This document shows positions 45,472-54,018 of a stretch of DNA of 64,000 nt, piece after piece. Each line of letters starts with the position of its first letter. Position 1 is the first letter of the stretch. A program made the position numbers and the translations under genes. Location of the stretch: the NCBI GenBank assembly GCA_036675275.1, contig JAKFFG010000031.1, positions 1-64,000 on the forward strand, written 5' to 3'. The notes under the pieces are model-generated. The model searched no databases. It was not told the DNA's origin and saw only the letters and a program-made list of their open reading frames with translations. This stretch comes from Pollutimonas sp036675275 (GTDB taxonomy: Bacteria; Pseudomonadota; Gammaproteobacteria; Burkholderiales; Burkholderiaceae_B).

Positions 45472-45490
45472 AATTCCATCCAGTGAAATT
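45472..45490 (+). promoter_or_regulatory. Candidate IclR operator (imperfect 19-bp dyad)
   Basis: AATTCCA (45472-45478), 5-nt spacer, TGAAATT (45484-45490); one mismatch in seven. Lies between the divergent iclR and bug genes. Similar length and A/T-rich arms are found in IclR binding sites, but the evidence is only the symmetry and the position. Confidence 0.4.
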
Positions 45491-45610
45491 AGACCGGCTC
45501 AAATCCCAAGTTTAGCTCCTAAAATGAAAACAGCAACTCGCCGGACTCTGAATGTATTCAAAAGCCCCGTGCTGCCTTTCTACCCATAACTATTCCTACA
45601 GGAGACACTA

Positions 45611-46588
45611 ATGAAATTCAGCCTTTTCTCTCGATTCAGCTGGATAGCCGCCGTCGCCGCTGCGTTTGCCGCTTTTTCCGCGCCCGCGGCCGCAGCGTTC
45701 CCGGAACGGCCTATTCATATCGTCGTGCCGTTTGCGCCGGGCGGCGGCACCGACCTGATCTCGCGTTTGCTCGGCGACGCAATGTCCCGCGAGTTGAACA
45801 AGCCGGTTATCGTCGAGAACAAGCCGGGCGCGGGGACAACCATAGGCTCCGATGAGGTTGCACGCAGCAAACCCGACGGCTACACCCTTCTGATGGCGAC
45901 CTTTGCGCATGCGATCAATCCGGCTCTGCGCCCCAAGATGCCCTACGACACTGACAAGGCATTCACGCCTGTGATCCTGGTCGGCCACTCCCCGAGCGTG
46001 CTGGTCGTGCGTCCGGACAGCCCGTTCAAATCAGTCACGGACGTCATTGCGGCCGCAAAAGCGCAACCCGGTAAACTCACCTACGCCTCGCAAGGAGTCG
46101 GCACCTCCGCCCACCTTGCCGGCGCGCTGCTCGAGAAGCTGGGGAAAGTCGATATGTCGCACGTGCCCTACCGCGGCGCTGGTCCGGCTCTCAACGATTT
46201 GCTTGGCGGCCATGTGGACTTGATGTTCGGCACCGCCGCGGCCGTAGGCTCCGCCCTGCAGTCGGGCACACTGCGCGCTCTGGGTGTTACGACTGCAGAA
46301 CGTTCGCCCGCCTTGGCTGACATTCCGGCCATCGCAGAATCTCTGCCCGGCTACAAACTTGACAGCTGGTACGGCTTGTACGCTCCCGCCGGCACGCCCG
46401 CCGACGTTGTCGCCCACCTGAACGAGGCAGCGACCAAGGCGGCGCAGGCAGAGGCCTTCAAGAGCAAGGTCCAGCAGGAAGGCTTGCTGGTGACGCCCGG
46501 CACACCCGAAGACCTCGAAAACTACGTCAAGGCAGAGCAGAAGCGCTGGGCCGACGTCGTGGCCTCGAGCAACATCAGTTTGAACTAA
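45611..46588 (+). CDS. Bug-family periplasmic substrate-binding protein
   Basis: 325 residues with a signal peptide ending AAAAFPERP. Family marks: IHIVVPFAPGGGTDLISRLL, NKPGAGTTIGSDEVA, VPYRGAGPALNDLLGGHVDLMFG. Probably delivers the acid that the following CoA-dependent genes break down. No TctAB membrane partner is in the window. ACAGGAG lies upstream of ATG 45611. First gene of a four-gene operon facing iclR. Confidence 0.92.
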   Translation: MKFSLFSRFSWIAAVAAAFAAFSAPAAAAFPERPIHIVVPFAPGGGTDLISRLLGDAMSRELNKPVIVENKPGAGTTIGSDEVARSKPDGYTLLMATFAHAINPALRPKMPYDTDKAFTPVILVGHSPSVLVVRPDSPFKSVTDVIAAAKAQPGKLTYASQGVGTSAHLAGALLEKLGKVDMSHVPYRGAGPALNDLLGGHVDLMFGTAAAVGSALQSGTLRALGVTTAERSPALADIPAIAESLPGYKLDSWYGLYAPAGTPADVVAHLNEAATKAAQAEAFKSKVQQEGLLVTPGTPEDLENYVKAEQKRWADVVASSNISLN

Positions 46589-46628
46589 TGCATAGTGCGC
46601 CCGGCGCACAGAAACAGAGGAAACATTC

Positions 46629-47444
46629 ATGTCCAATGAGCTCATTCAGCTCGATGTCCAGGACGGCATCGCAACGATCTACTTGAACCGCCCCGAAAAG
46701 CGAAACGCTTTCAGCGACGACATGCGGACCCAGTACATCCAGGTTCTCGAGGAAGTCACGGCAAACCGGGCGATCCGAGCCGTGGTGCTCACGGGCAAGG
46801 GCAAAGGTTTCTGCGCCGGCGGCGACGTGGCCGGCATGGAAAATCGCATGCAGGCCGATGCAGGGGAAATCGCCTTCAACGGCTGGGCGCGGCAGCAACG
46901 GGTGCATCGCTGTGTGACGTTATTGCATTCCATGCCTAAACCGACCATCGCGGCAGTGAACGGCGCCGCTTCAGGCCTGGGCGCGGACACGGCCATCAGT
47001 TGCGACTTCGTGCTCGCCAGCGTAGGCGCATCCTTTACCTGGTCTTATATCAACCGCGGCCTTATCCCTGATGGCGGAGGCCTGTATTTCCTGCCGCGCC
47101 GGGTGGGTCTGCCGAAAGCAAAGGATCTGATTTTCAGCGGACGCAAGGTCGAGGCGTCCGAAGCGCTGGAGCTAGGTATTGCCGACCGTATAGTCAGCGA
47201 TGAAGAACTGCTGCCGGCAGCATGGCGCTGGGCCGAGGAACTCGGCAAAGGCTCTCCCACGGCGCTGGCCTTGGGCAAGACGATTCTTAACCAATCATTT
47301 GAGTTGAGCGCCGGCCAGATTTTTTCGCAGGGAAGCCAGGCGCAAGCCGTTTGCTACACGTCAACCGAGCATCGGGATTCAGTCCAGGCTTTCCTGAAAG
47401 CCCGGGATGAACGCAAGTCTGCTTCGGCTGCTGTCAAGGATTGA
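46629..47444 (+). CDS. Enoyl-CoA hydratase/isomerase family protein
   Basis: 271 residues, crotonase fold. IATIYLNRPEKRNAF near the start, oxyanion-hole motif CAGGDVAGM, second GAASGLGADTAISCDFV and VGLPKAKDLIFSGRKVEA. It acts on an acyl-CoA thioester. The catalytic acidic position where classical hydratases have E144/E164 reads SYINRGLIPDGGG, so double-bond isomerase or hydratase activity cannot be told apart. Same operon as Bug and the acyl-CoA synthetase (6-nt gap). Confidence 0.87.
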   Translation: MSNELIQLDVQDGIATIYLNRPEKRNAFSDDMRTQYIQVLEEVTANRAIRAVVLTGKGKGFCAGGDVAGMENRMQADAGEIAFNGWARQQRVHRCVTLLHSMPKPTIAAVNGAASGLGADTAISCDFVLASVGASFTWSYINRGLIPDGGGLYFLPRRVGLPKAKDLIFSGRKVEASEALELGIADRIVSDEELLPAAWRWAEELGKGSPTALALGKTILNQSFELSAGQIFSQGSQAQAVCYTSTEHRDSVQAFLKARDERKSASAAVKD

Positions 47445-47449
47445 ACGCC

Positions 47450-49555
47450 ATGAATGCAATTTTCCGCCTTATCAACCCCCGCAGCGTGGCGGTGATTGGC
47501 GCATCGGCAGACCCTGCCAAGACGTCCGGCCGGCCGGTAGCGTATCTGCGCAAGCATGGTTTCGAAGGCGCTATCTACCCCGTGAACCCGAAAGTAGACG
47601 CTATTGCAGGACTCAAGTGCTACCCCGATGTGGCTTCCTTGCCTGAGACGCCCGATGTAGGGATCGTGCTGCTTGGCGCCAAACGCGCGCATCAGGCCGT
47701 GCGTGAGCTGGCCGAGCGCGGCACGGCAGCCGCCATCGTGTTGGCCAGTGGTTATACCGAGACCGGCAGTGAAGGCGCCCGGCGCCAGCACGAGCTGCTG
47801 GAAGCCGCCGGTAAAATGCGTATCCTCGGTCCTAACACCATAGGGCTGGTTAATCTGACGCGCAATATTCCGCTTTCCGCCAGCAGCGCGCTCGAAATGG
47901 AACACTTCCCTAGGGGCTCGATTGGGGTCGTTTCCCAAAGCGGCGGTATTGTCGGCTCGCTGCTTTCACGCGCCGCAGCCCGGGGTATCGGCCTGTCGAC
48001 GCTGGTCTCCACCAGCAATGAAGTCGATCTCGATCTGGCGGATTTTATGGACTTTCTGGCTTCGGATGAGGCCACCAGGGTCATCGCGCTCTATGTCGAA
48101 ACCATCCGTAACCCCGAAAAATTCCGTGTTGCTGCGCTGAAAGCCGCTCGGGCCGGCAAACCGGTTGTTGCCTTCAAGGTGGGTCGGTCGGAATCGGGTG
48201 CTCGCGCAGCAGTCTCGCACACCGGCGCCATGGCGGGGGCCGACCAAGTTTACGATGCGCTGTTCAGACAAACAGGCGTTATCCGTGCAGAACGTTTCAG
48301 CGATCTGCTGGACATCCCGGCAGCTCTTTCGACCGCCCGCAAGCTGCAGGGCAAACGAATCGCCATTCTCACCTCAACGGGCGGTGCCGGCACGCTGGTC
48401 TCGGACGCCTTGGGCCTCGCAAAATTCGAAACACCGGCTCCTGACTCAAAAACAGCCGAGCGCCTGCGCGCCCTGGAAACCGGCGATCACGCAGCATTGG
48501 ACCGCAACCCGATCGATGTAACGCTTGCCGGACTGGAACCGGATCTTCTTCGCGGAGCGATACGCGCGGTACTGGCAAGCGAGCAGTATGACGCGCTGGC
48601 GATTATTGTTGGCTCTTCCAGCCTGGCAGCCCCGGATTTGATGGCCGGCGCCATCAAGGACTGCCTGCCCGACAGCGACAAGCCCGTAATCGCTTACGTG
48701 AGCCCTTATGCGCCGCATATCGTGGCAATTTTGAATCAGCGTGGTGTGCCGGCGTTCACAGAGCCGGAAAGTTGCGCGGCCGCTTTGGACGCGATGCTGA
48801 AAATGTCTGATGTGCGAACTCTACCGCCGTCTTCAATGCGCATCGCACCCATCCCGATACCGGATTTTCCCGAAAACGCGTTGGATGAAGCAGAGGCGAA
48901 GCAGCTTTTCTCGTGTTTCGGCGTGTCGTCGGTCCGGGAAGAAATCGTCACGAATATAGATGAAGCAAAGGTCGCTGCGAACTCGCTCGGCCCCAAAGTC
49001 GTACTTAAACTCCTTTCGCGCGAGATCACGCACAAGAGCGAGGTAGGTGGAGTTGCCGTGGGCGTAAGCTCCGACAATATAGCCGCGCGACTCCATGAAA
49101 TGCACGACAGTGTACGGGCGGCGACCGGACGTGCGCCGGAACGTTATCTTGTCCAGGAAATGGTTTCGGGCGGCGTTGAATTGATTCTGGGATTTCACCG
49201 GGATCCACTTGGATCGACGATCTTGCTGGGCATGGGTGGCGTGACGGCAGAGTTGTTCAAGGATACGACTATGCGCCTGCTTCCGATGGAAGGCGCGCTT
49301 AGCGTGGACGAGGCCTTCTCGATGATGCGCGAGCTGAAGACATGGCCGCTGCTTGACGGATACCGTGGCCAGCTCAAGGCGGACACCAAAGCGCTGGCTG
49401 ACGCCATCGTCGCTTTCTCTAATATGGTCGCACAACTGGGCGGCCGGCTTGTCGAGGCAGAGATCAATCCTCTGTTTGTTCTACCGGCGGGTCAAGGGGT
49501 ATTGGCCGCAGACGGGATTGCCGTGCTGAACACGGTCGCCACGGTCGCAGGATAG
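47450..49555 (+). CDS. ADP-forming acyl-CoA synthetase (acetate-CoA ligase family)
   Basis: 701 residues, fused alpha and beta parts. CoA-binding domain RSVAVIGASADPAKTSGRPVAYL, succinyl-CoA-ligase-like domains with the active-site region VSHTGAMAGADQVYDALF, ATP-grasp domain with EITHKSEVGGVAVGV and EINPLFVLP. It activates a carboxylic acid with ATP, giving acyl-CoA and ADP. ATG 47450 is preferred to a TTG at 47441 that overlaps the upstream stop. Substrate probably that bound by the Bug protein. Confidence 0.88.
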   Translation: MNAIFRLINPRSVAVIGASADPAKTSGRPVAYLRKHGFEGAIYPVNPKVDAIAGLKCYPDVASLPETPDVGIVLLGAKRAHQAVRELAERGTAAAIVLASGYTETGSEGARRQHELLEAAGKMRILGPNTIGLVNLTRNIPLSASSALEMEHFPRGSIGVVSQSGGIVGSLLSRAAARGIGLSTLVSTSNEVDLDLADFMDFLASDEATRVIALYVETIRNPEKFRVAALKAARAGKPVVAFKVGRSESGARAAVSHTGAMAGADQVYDALFRQTGVIRAERFSDLLDIPAALSTARKLQGKRIAILTSTGGAGTLVSDALGLAKFETPAPDSKTAERLRALETGDHAALDRNPIDVTLAGLEPDLLRGAIRAVLASEQYDALAIIVGSSSLAAPDLMAGAIKDCLPDSDKPVIAYVSPYAPHIVAILNQRGVPAFTEPESCAAALDAMLKMSDVRTLPPSSMRIAPIPIPDFPENALDEAEAKQLFSCFGVSSVREEIVTNIDEAKVAANSLGPKVVLKLLSREITHKSEVGGVAVGVSSDNIAARLHEMHDSVRAATGRAPERYLVQEMVSGGVELILGFHRDPLGSTILLGMGGVTAELFKDTTMRLLPMEGALSVDEAFSMMRELKTWPLLDGYRGQLKADTKALADAIVAFSNMVAQLGGRLVEAEINPLFVLPAGQGVLAADGIAVLNTVATVAG

Positions 49556-49568
49556 GAAAGGCTACTCT

Positions 49569-50894
49569 ATGTATGTTACTGAGATTTTGGCAAAGAAAGC
49601 CATCGCCCTGCTTGCGCAACCGTTACCGGAACTCGTCATCCATTACGCCAAGCGTGCGGTAATCGACTGGTATGCGTCCGCACTGCCGGGAACACAGACC
49701 GAACCGTTACGCCTCCTGGAACAGACGGTGGCTGAAGATCTTGACCGCGGCCAGGCCCAACTGATCCTGGGCCGGCGGGCAACGGTGCGCACGGCCGCGT
49801 TGCTTAATGGCGCAGCGGCGCATGCCGCTGAGCTCGACGACAGCTTTCGGGACGCGATGTATCACCCAGGGGCGGCCACCGTTGCCGCAGCGCTTGCGGC
49901 GTCTCAGCAAGTCAACGGGACCGGTGCTGATTTTTTGCGCAGTGTCGTAGCGGGTTATGAAGTCTCTACCCGGATCGGCATGGTAATGGGCCGTGCACAT
50001 TATCAGTACTGGCACAACACCGGGACCATTGGAACCTTCGGGGCTGCAGCGGCTGCTGCGGCGGCGTACAAGCTGGATGCCGATGCCTTTTCCCACGCGC
50101 TGGCTACGGCCGCCACCTTCACGGCTGGACTACAGCAGGCTTTCCGGATGGACTCGATGTCCAAGCCGCTGCATCCCGGACGCGCGGCGGAAGCCGGAAT
50201 CCTTTCCGCTCAGCTCGCACGGCAAGGCGTGACGGGTTCGCTGGATATTTTCGAAGGCCAGGCCGGGCTCGGGCAGGCAATGAGCGACGGGCCCGATTGG
50301 TCCGGAGTCGCTGAGACATTCGGAACGGATTTTCACATTACTCGACTGACCGTGAAGAACCATGTGGGATGCGGCCATGCCTTTCCCGCAATCGACGGTG
50401 TTGTCGCACTCCGTCAACAGCATAATGTCGATTCCGCCAATATCGCCCGTATCCATATCGCAACGTACCGGCCTGCCCTGGATATCGCATGCTACGACTT
50501 TCCGCAGACGGCAAATGAGGCACGGTTCAGCATCAAATACATGGTCGCAACAGCCCTGGTACATGGCGACGTACGAATGAGTGCCTATTCTCCGGAAAGA
50601 ATGGCATGTCTTGCAACGCGCCAGCTGATGAGCAGGATATCGACGACGGTCGATCCTGATATGGATAAACGATTTCCGCAACAACGTGCCGCCAAAATTG
50701 AGTTCGAACTCAAGGACGGCAGCCGGTTGGAGTATGTTCAGCCCAATCGAAAAGGCGACCCTGAGGCCCCGCTCACAGACAAGGAGCTGGAGGACAAGTT
50801 TCTCGAACTGGCCGACCCTGTAATTGGCCGCGCCCGCGCCGATGCTTTGCTGCAGTACTTGTGGAAGCTGGAGGCGCAGCCTGCGCCGTGCTGA
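49569..50894 (+). CDS. MmgE/PrpD family protein
   Basis: 441 residues. Features: LIHYAKRAVIDWYASALPG-like N-terminus, AAELDDSFRDAMYHPGAATVAAALAASQ, CGHAFPAIDGV and the family block SKPLHPGRAAEAGILSAQLA. Family members include 2-methylcitrate dehydratase and cis-aconitate decarboxylase, and PrpD-like isomerases. With acyl-CoA synthetase and enoyl-CoA hydratase it may be part of a branched dicarboxylate route (inference). 13-nt gap after the synthetase. Confidence 0.87.
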   Translation: MYVTEILAKKAIALLAQPLPELVIHYAKRAVIDWYASALPGTQTEPLRLLEQTVAEDLDRGQAQLILGRRATVRTAALLNGAAAHAAELDDSFRDAMYHPGAATVAAALAASQQVNGTGADFLRSVVAGYEVSTRIGMVMGRAHYQYWHNTGTIGTFGAAAAAAAAYKLDADAFSHALATAATFTAGLQQAFRMDSMSKPLHPGRAAEAGILSAQLARQGVTGSLDIFEGQAGLGQAMSDGPDWSGVAETFGTDFHITRLTVKNHVGCGHAFPAIDGVVALRQQHNVDSANIARIHIATYRPALDIACYDFPQTANEARFSIKYMVATALVHGDVRMSAYSPERMACLATRQLMSRISTTVDPDMDKRFPQQRAAKIEFELKDGSRLEYVQPNRKGDPEAPLTDKELEDKFLELADPVIGRARADALLQYLWKLEAQPAPC

Positions 50895-50901
50895 CGGCCT
50901 C

Positions 50902-51867
50902 TTAGGCTGGCGCCACGCTGCGAAGACGCACGGGCTTTTGGCGATACAGGTCGTCGTTGGCGTGGCGGGCCAATGCGGGCATGTCCAGCCCGTCCGCCGG
51001 ATATCGCGCGATGCCTATGTTTGTTCCGACACGCAGGGCAAGCGCGCCGAGAACAAACGGTTCTTCAAGAGCCTTGGCGATTTTCCCGGCGACAAGCGAT
51101 ACATGGTCGGTATCGTCGATTTCCGGCAAAAGCACCATGAATTCGTCGGCGGCTATCCGTGCCACTGAATCGCTGGAGCGAACAGCCTCGACCAGGCGTT
51201 GCGCCACCAACTTCAGAAGTTCGTCGCCGACGGCGTGGCCGTGGGTCTCATTGACTTCCCTGAAGCGATCCACGTCGATGCAAAGCAGAGCCAGGCTGCG
51301 GCCGTAACGCTCGGCCTGCAGCAAGGCCTGGTCGGTACGTTCGGTCAAAAGGTTGCGGTTGGCAAGTCCTGTGAGATCGTCGCGCAATTCGAGTTGTGAC
51401 AGACGCTCTTCGTACGTGCGCTGGCCGCTGATATCCACGAACGCAGCCACATAGTTTGCTATTTGATCTCTATCGTCGCGAACGGCGTTAAGCGTCAGGA
51501 AGGCCGGGAAGTCGAAACCATTCTTTCGGCGCGCCCATGCCTGCCCTTCCCAGTTTCCCTGTATGGCCAGGTCGCCGGCAACCCGCTGGAAAAACAAATC
51601 ATTATGCCGGTTCGTCGGACGATGCAACAGCCCATTAAGCGTCATCCCGGCGGCCTCCTTCGGTGAATAGCCGGTCATGCGAACGAAGGCGGGATTAACC
51701 AGAATGATGTGGCCGTCGGCATCCAGCAGTGCAAAGGCTTCGGTGGCATGTTCGAACGCCGCGGCCGTCAAGCGCAAGGTTTCTTCCAGACGGCCTGGCG
51801 CCACGATGGCAACCCGAGATAAAGATGGTGTGAAGGCGGACACGCTGATTCCTGGTGACGGCGACAA
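50902..51867 (-). CDS. PAS-GGDEF protein with degenerate AADEF signature
   Basis: 321 residues, no membrane segment. PAS domain about residues 30-150 (FALLDADGHIILVNPAFVRMTGYSPKEAAG), then a GGDEF domain from DDLTGLANRNLL. The catalytic GGDEF motif reads AADEF (VARIAADEFMVLLPE), which removes both glycines that hold the GTP base. The protein is therefore probably not an active diguanylate cyclase, but could bind GTP or act as a sensor partner. It stands alone and is convergent with mmgE/prpD. Confidence 0.87.
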   Translation of the reverse strand: MSPSPGISVSAFTPSLSRVAIVAPGRLEETLRLTAAAFEHATEAFALLDADGHIILVNPAFVRMTGYSPKEAAGMTLNGLLHRPTNRHNDLFFQRVAGDLAIQGNWEGQAWARRKNGFDFPAFLTLNAVRDDRDQIANYVAAFVDISGQRTYEERLSQLELRDDLTGLANRNLLTERTDQALLQAERYGRSLALLCIDVDRFREVNETHGHAVGDELLKLVAQRLVEAVRSSDSVARIAADEFMVLLPEIDDTDHVSLVAGKIAKALEEPFVLGALALRVGTNIGIARYPADGLDMPALARHANDDLYRQKPVRLRSVAPA

Positions 51868-51991
51868 GCGAAGCTTTTACGGAGTTCGTCGCGCGTGAAT
51901 ATATCTTTGATTTACGGCAGTGTGGTGGATTTCTTAAGTGTTGAACTTTCGCACGTTATACTTGGCCCCATTATTATTTCACTCTGCCTGT

Positions 51992-52330
51992 ATGAGACGA
52001 TTTATCGTCCTCTTTCTGCTTTTTATCCTTCCCTTGCAAGTGCTGGCGGCGTCCATCGATGATCTGAACGCCATACACGGCCACCCTGCCCATGCCGACG
52101 TCGTGCCCGTCCATTCAGCGTCGACCCACGTCGACAGCGTTTCCTCGAAGTTGCTTATACCTGTTGACGGTGCAAATCCGCTGCCGGTGCACGCTGACTT
52201 GAACGATTCCGTGGGTGTGAGCGATGTCCACTGCCTGCCTGGAGACCTTTCCGTTTCCCTTCGGCCTCGCTACATCGCCGTCAATTTTTCAGACGTATTT
52301 CTGCCTGTCATAAAACCGCCGGTGATCTAG
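51992..52330 (+). CDS. Small exported protein, CzcI-like N-terminus
   Basis: 112 residues. A clear signal peptide MRRFIVLFLLFILPLQVLAAS, then a low-complexity mature part rich in His and Asp (NAIHGHPAHADVVPVHSAS, LPVHADLND). The signal resembles that of the CzcI-type small proteins preceding czcCBA operons (LLPLQ ending), but the rest does not align clearly with anything I recognise. It lies 117 bp before a TerC-CBS gene. ATG 51992 is chosen to match the signal; the open frame starts earlier at 51938. Confidence 0.55.
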   Translation: MRRFIVLFLLFILPLQVLAASIDDLNAIHGHPAHADVVPVHSASTHVDSVSSKLLIPVDGANPLPVHADLNDSVGVSDVHCLPGDLSVSLRPRYIAVNFSDVFLPVIKPPVI

Positions 52331-52447
52331 CGCGTTTCGGCAGTGCGTGCGTTTGCTGGCACGCTGTTCGTACTGATTCACGTTTCCCTGGCCTTTGTTT
52401 CCAGGAACGTTGACATATTCGTAGTAGACATCCCTGACAGGTTTTGT

Positions 52448-54001
52448 ATGGAATTACTTTTAGACCCCAATATTTGGGTGGGCTTGCTCACTCTGGTCGT
52501 GCTGGAAATCGTACTCGGCATCGATAATCTGATTTTTATCGCCATTCTGGCGGACAAACTGCCTCCGCATCAGCGCGATAAAGCACGACTGATAGGTTTG
52601 TCCCTGGCCCTGCTGATGCGCCTGGGATTACTGACCATCGTGTCCTGGCTGGTCACCCTTACCACTCCATTGTTCTCGCTTGGATCTTTTTCTTTTTCCG
52701 GAAGAGATCTGATACTGCTGCTGGGTGGCCTGTTTCTGCTGGTCAAGGCGACCACGGAACTTCATGAACGATTGGAAGGAACGCCTCACCGTCATGGCAC
52801 CAGTAAAGCTTATGCAGGATTTGCCGTTGTGGTCACGCAAATCGTGGTTCTGGATGCCGTTTTCTCGCTGGATGCAGTGATTACGGCTGTGGGGATGGTC
52901 GACGAGCTGCCCGTAATGATGGCGGCCGTGATCATTTCCATCGGCATAATGATATGGGCATCCAAACCGCTGACGCGTTTCGTGAATGCTCACCCTACTG
53001 TGGTCGTATTGTGTCTCAGTTTCTTGCTTATGATCGGCTTGAGTCTGACGGCTGAAGGCCTGGGCTTCAAGATTCCAAAAGGCTATCTCTACGCCGCGAT
53101 AGGCTTTTCTATTGTTATTGAGTTTTTCAACCAGCTCGCGCGGCGAAGCTCAATTCGAAATGACGCGCGCTTGCCTTTGCGAGACCGCACTGCCGAGGCG
53201 GTACTGCGTATGCTGGGCAGCAAGAAACGTTCTGAAATGGCGGAGGCGGAGTCGCAGGCAGACTCAGAGGTGCGCGAATCCGCATTCGGCGCCGAGGAGC
53301 GCAGCATGGTGAGCGGCGTATTGACGCTGGCCGAACGATCGATTCGATCGATTATGACGCCGCGCACGGAAATCTCGTGGATAGACCTGAACGACGACGC
53401 AGAGACGATACAGCGTCATTTACGTGAAACGCCACATAGCTTCTTCCCCGTATGTCGTGGTCAACTCGACACGATACTCGGGGTTGTCAGGGCCAAGGAT
53501 TTGATGGCCGACATGATCGATGGCAAAGACCTCACCCAGCTTTCAAGCCTGCGCCAGCCCATTATTTTGCTTGAATCCACCGGTGTCTTGAAAGCCATGG
53601 AGACATTGAAGGCGTCGCACGGCCAATTGGTATTAATTGCCGATGAGTATGGGACGATCCAAGGACTGCTGACTCCTATCGACATTCTGGAAGCTATCGC
53701 GGGTGAATTTCCCGATGAGGACGAACAGCCCGCGATTCAGGTCATCGGGCCGGGGCACTGGCGAGTCGACGGAGCCACCGACCTTCACTATTTTGCCCAA
53801 GTGCTTGAAACCGACGCAGTATTGAGCCACGACGACTCGTTTACCTCCATTGCCGGCTTTCTGCTGGATCGTTTTGAAATGTTTCCCGAAGTGGGGGCAG
53901 TGCTCGAACTGGATGGTCTGCGCTTCGAAGTCGTAGAGACCACCAGCCGCCGTATTGTCACACTCGATGTTACGCGCATAGGAGAGGAGCAGCCGGAATA
54001 A
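52448..54001 (+). CDS. TerC-CBS-CorC domain membrane protein (YoaE/YegH-like)
   Basis: About 517 residues: TerC-like membrane domain (LLTLVVLEIVLGIDNLIFIAIL, VVLDAVFSLDAVITAVGM) to about residue 230, two CBS domains (SIMTPRTEISWIDL and QPIILLESTGVLKAMETL), and a C-terminal CorC_HlyC domain (PAIQVIGPGHWRVDGATDL). Suggested role in metal ion handling with nucleotide sensing by CBS. ATG 52448 begins MELLLDPNIWV as in family members; 35 upstream codons were rejected. Confidence 0.88.
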   Translation: MELLLDPNIWVGLLTLVVLEIVLGIDNLIFIAILADKLPPHQRDKARLIGLSLALLMRLGLLTIVSWLVTLTTPLFSLGSFSFSGRDLILLLGGLFLLVKATTELHERLEGTPHRHGTSKAYAGFAVVVTQIVVLDAVFSLDAVITAVGMVDELPVMMAAVIISIGIMIWASKPLTRFVNAHPTVVVLCLSFLLMIGLSLTAEGLGFKIPKGYLYAAIGFSIVIEFFNQLARRSSIRNDARLPLRDRTAEAVLRMLGSKKRSEMAEAESQADSEVRESAFGAEERSMVSGVLTLAERSIRSIMTPRTEISWIDLNDDAETIQRHLRETPHSFFPVCRGQLDTILGVVRAKDLMADMIDGKDLTQLSSLRQPIILLESTGVLKAMETLKASHGQLVLIADEYGTIQGLLTPIDILEAIAGEFPDEDEQPAIQVIGPGHWRVDGATDLHYFAQVLETDAVLSHDDSFTSIAGFLLDRFEMFPEVGAVLELDGLRFEVVETTSRRIVTLDVTRIGEEQPE

Positions 54002-54018
54002 TCGAGTCGCCGGCGCCT

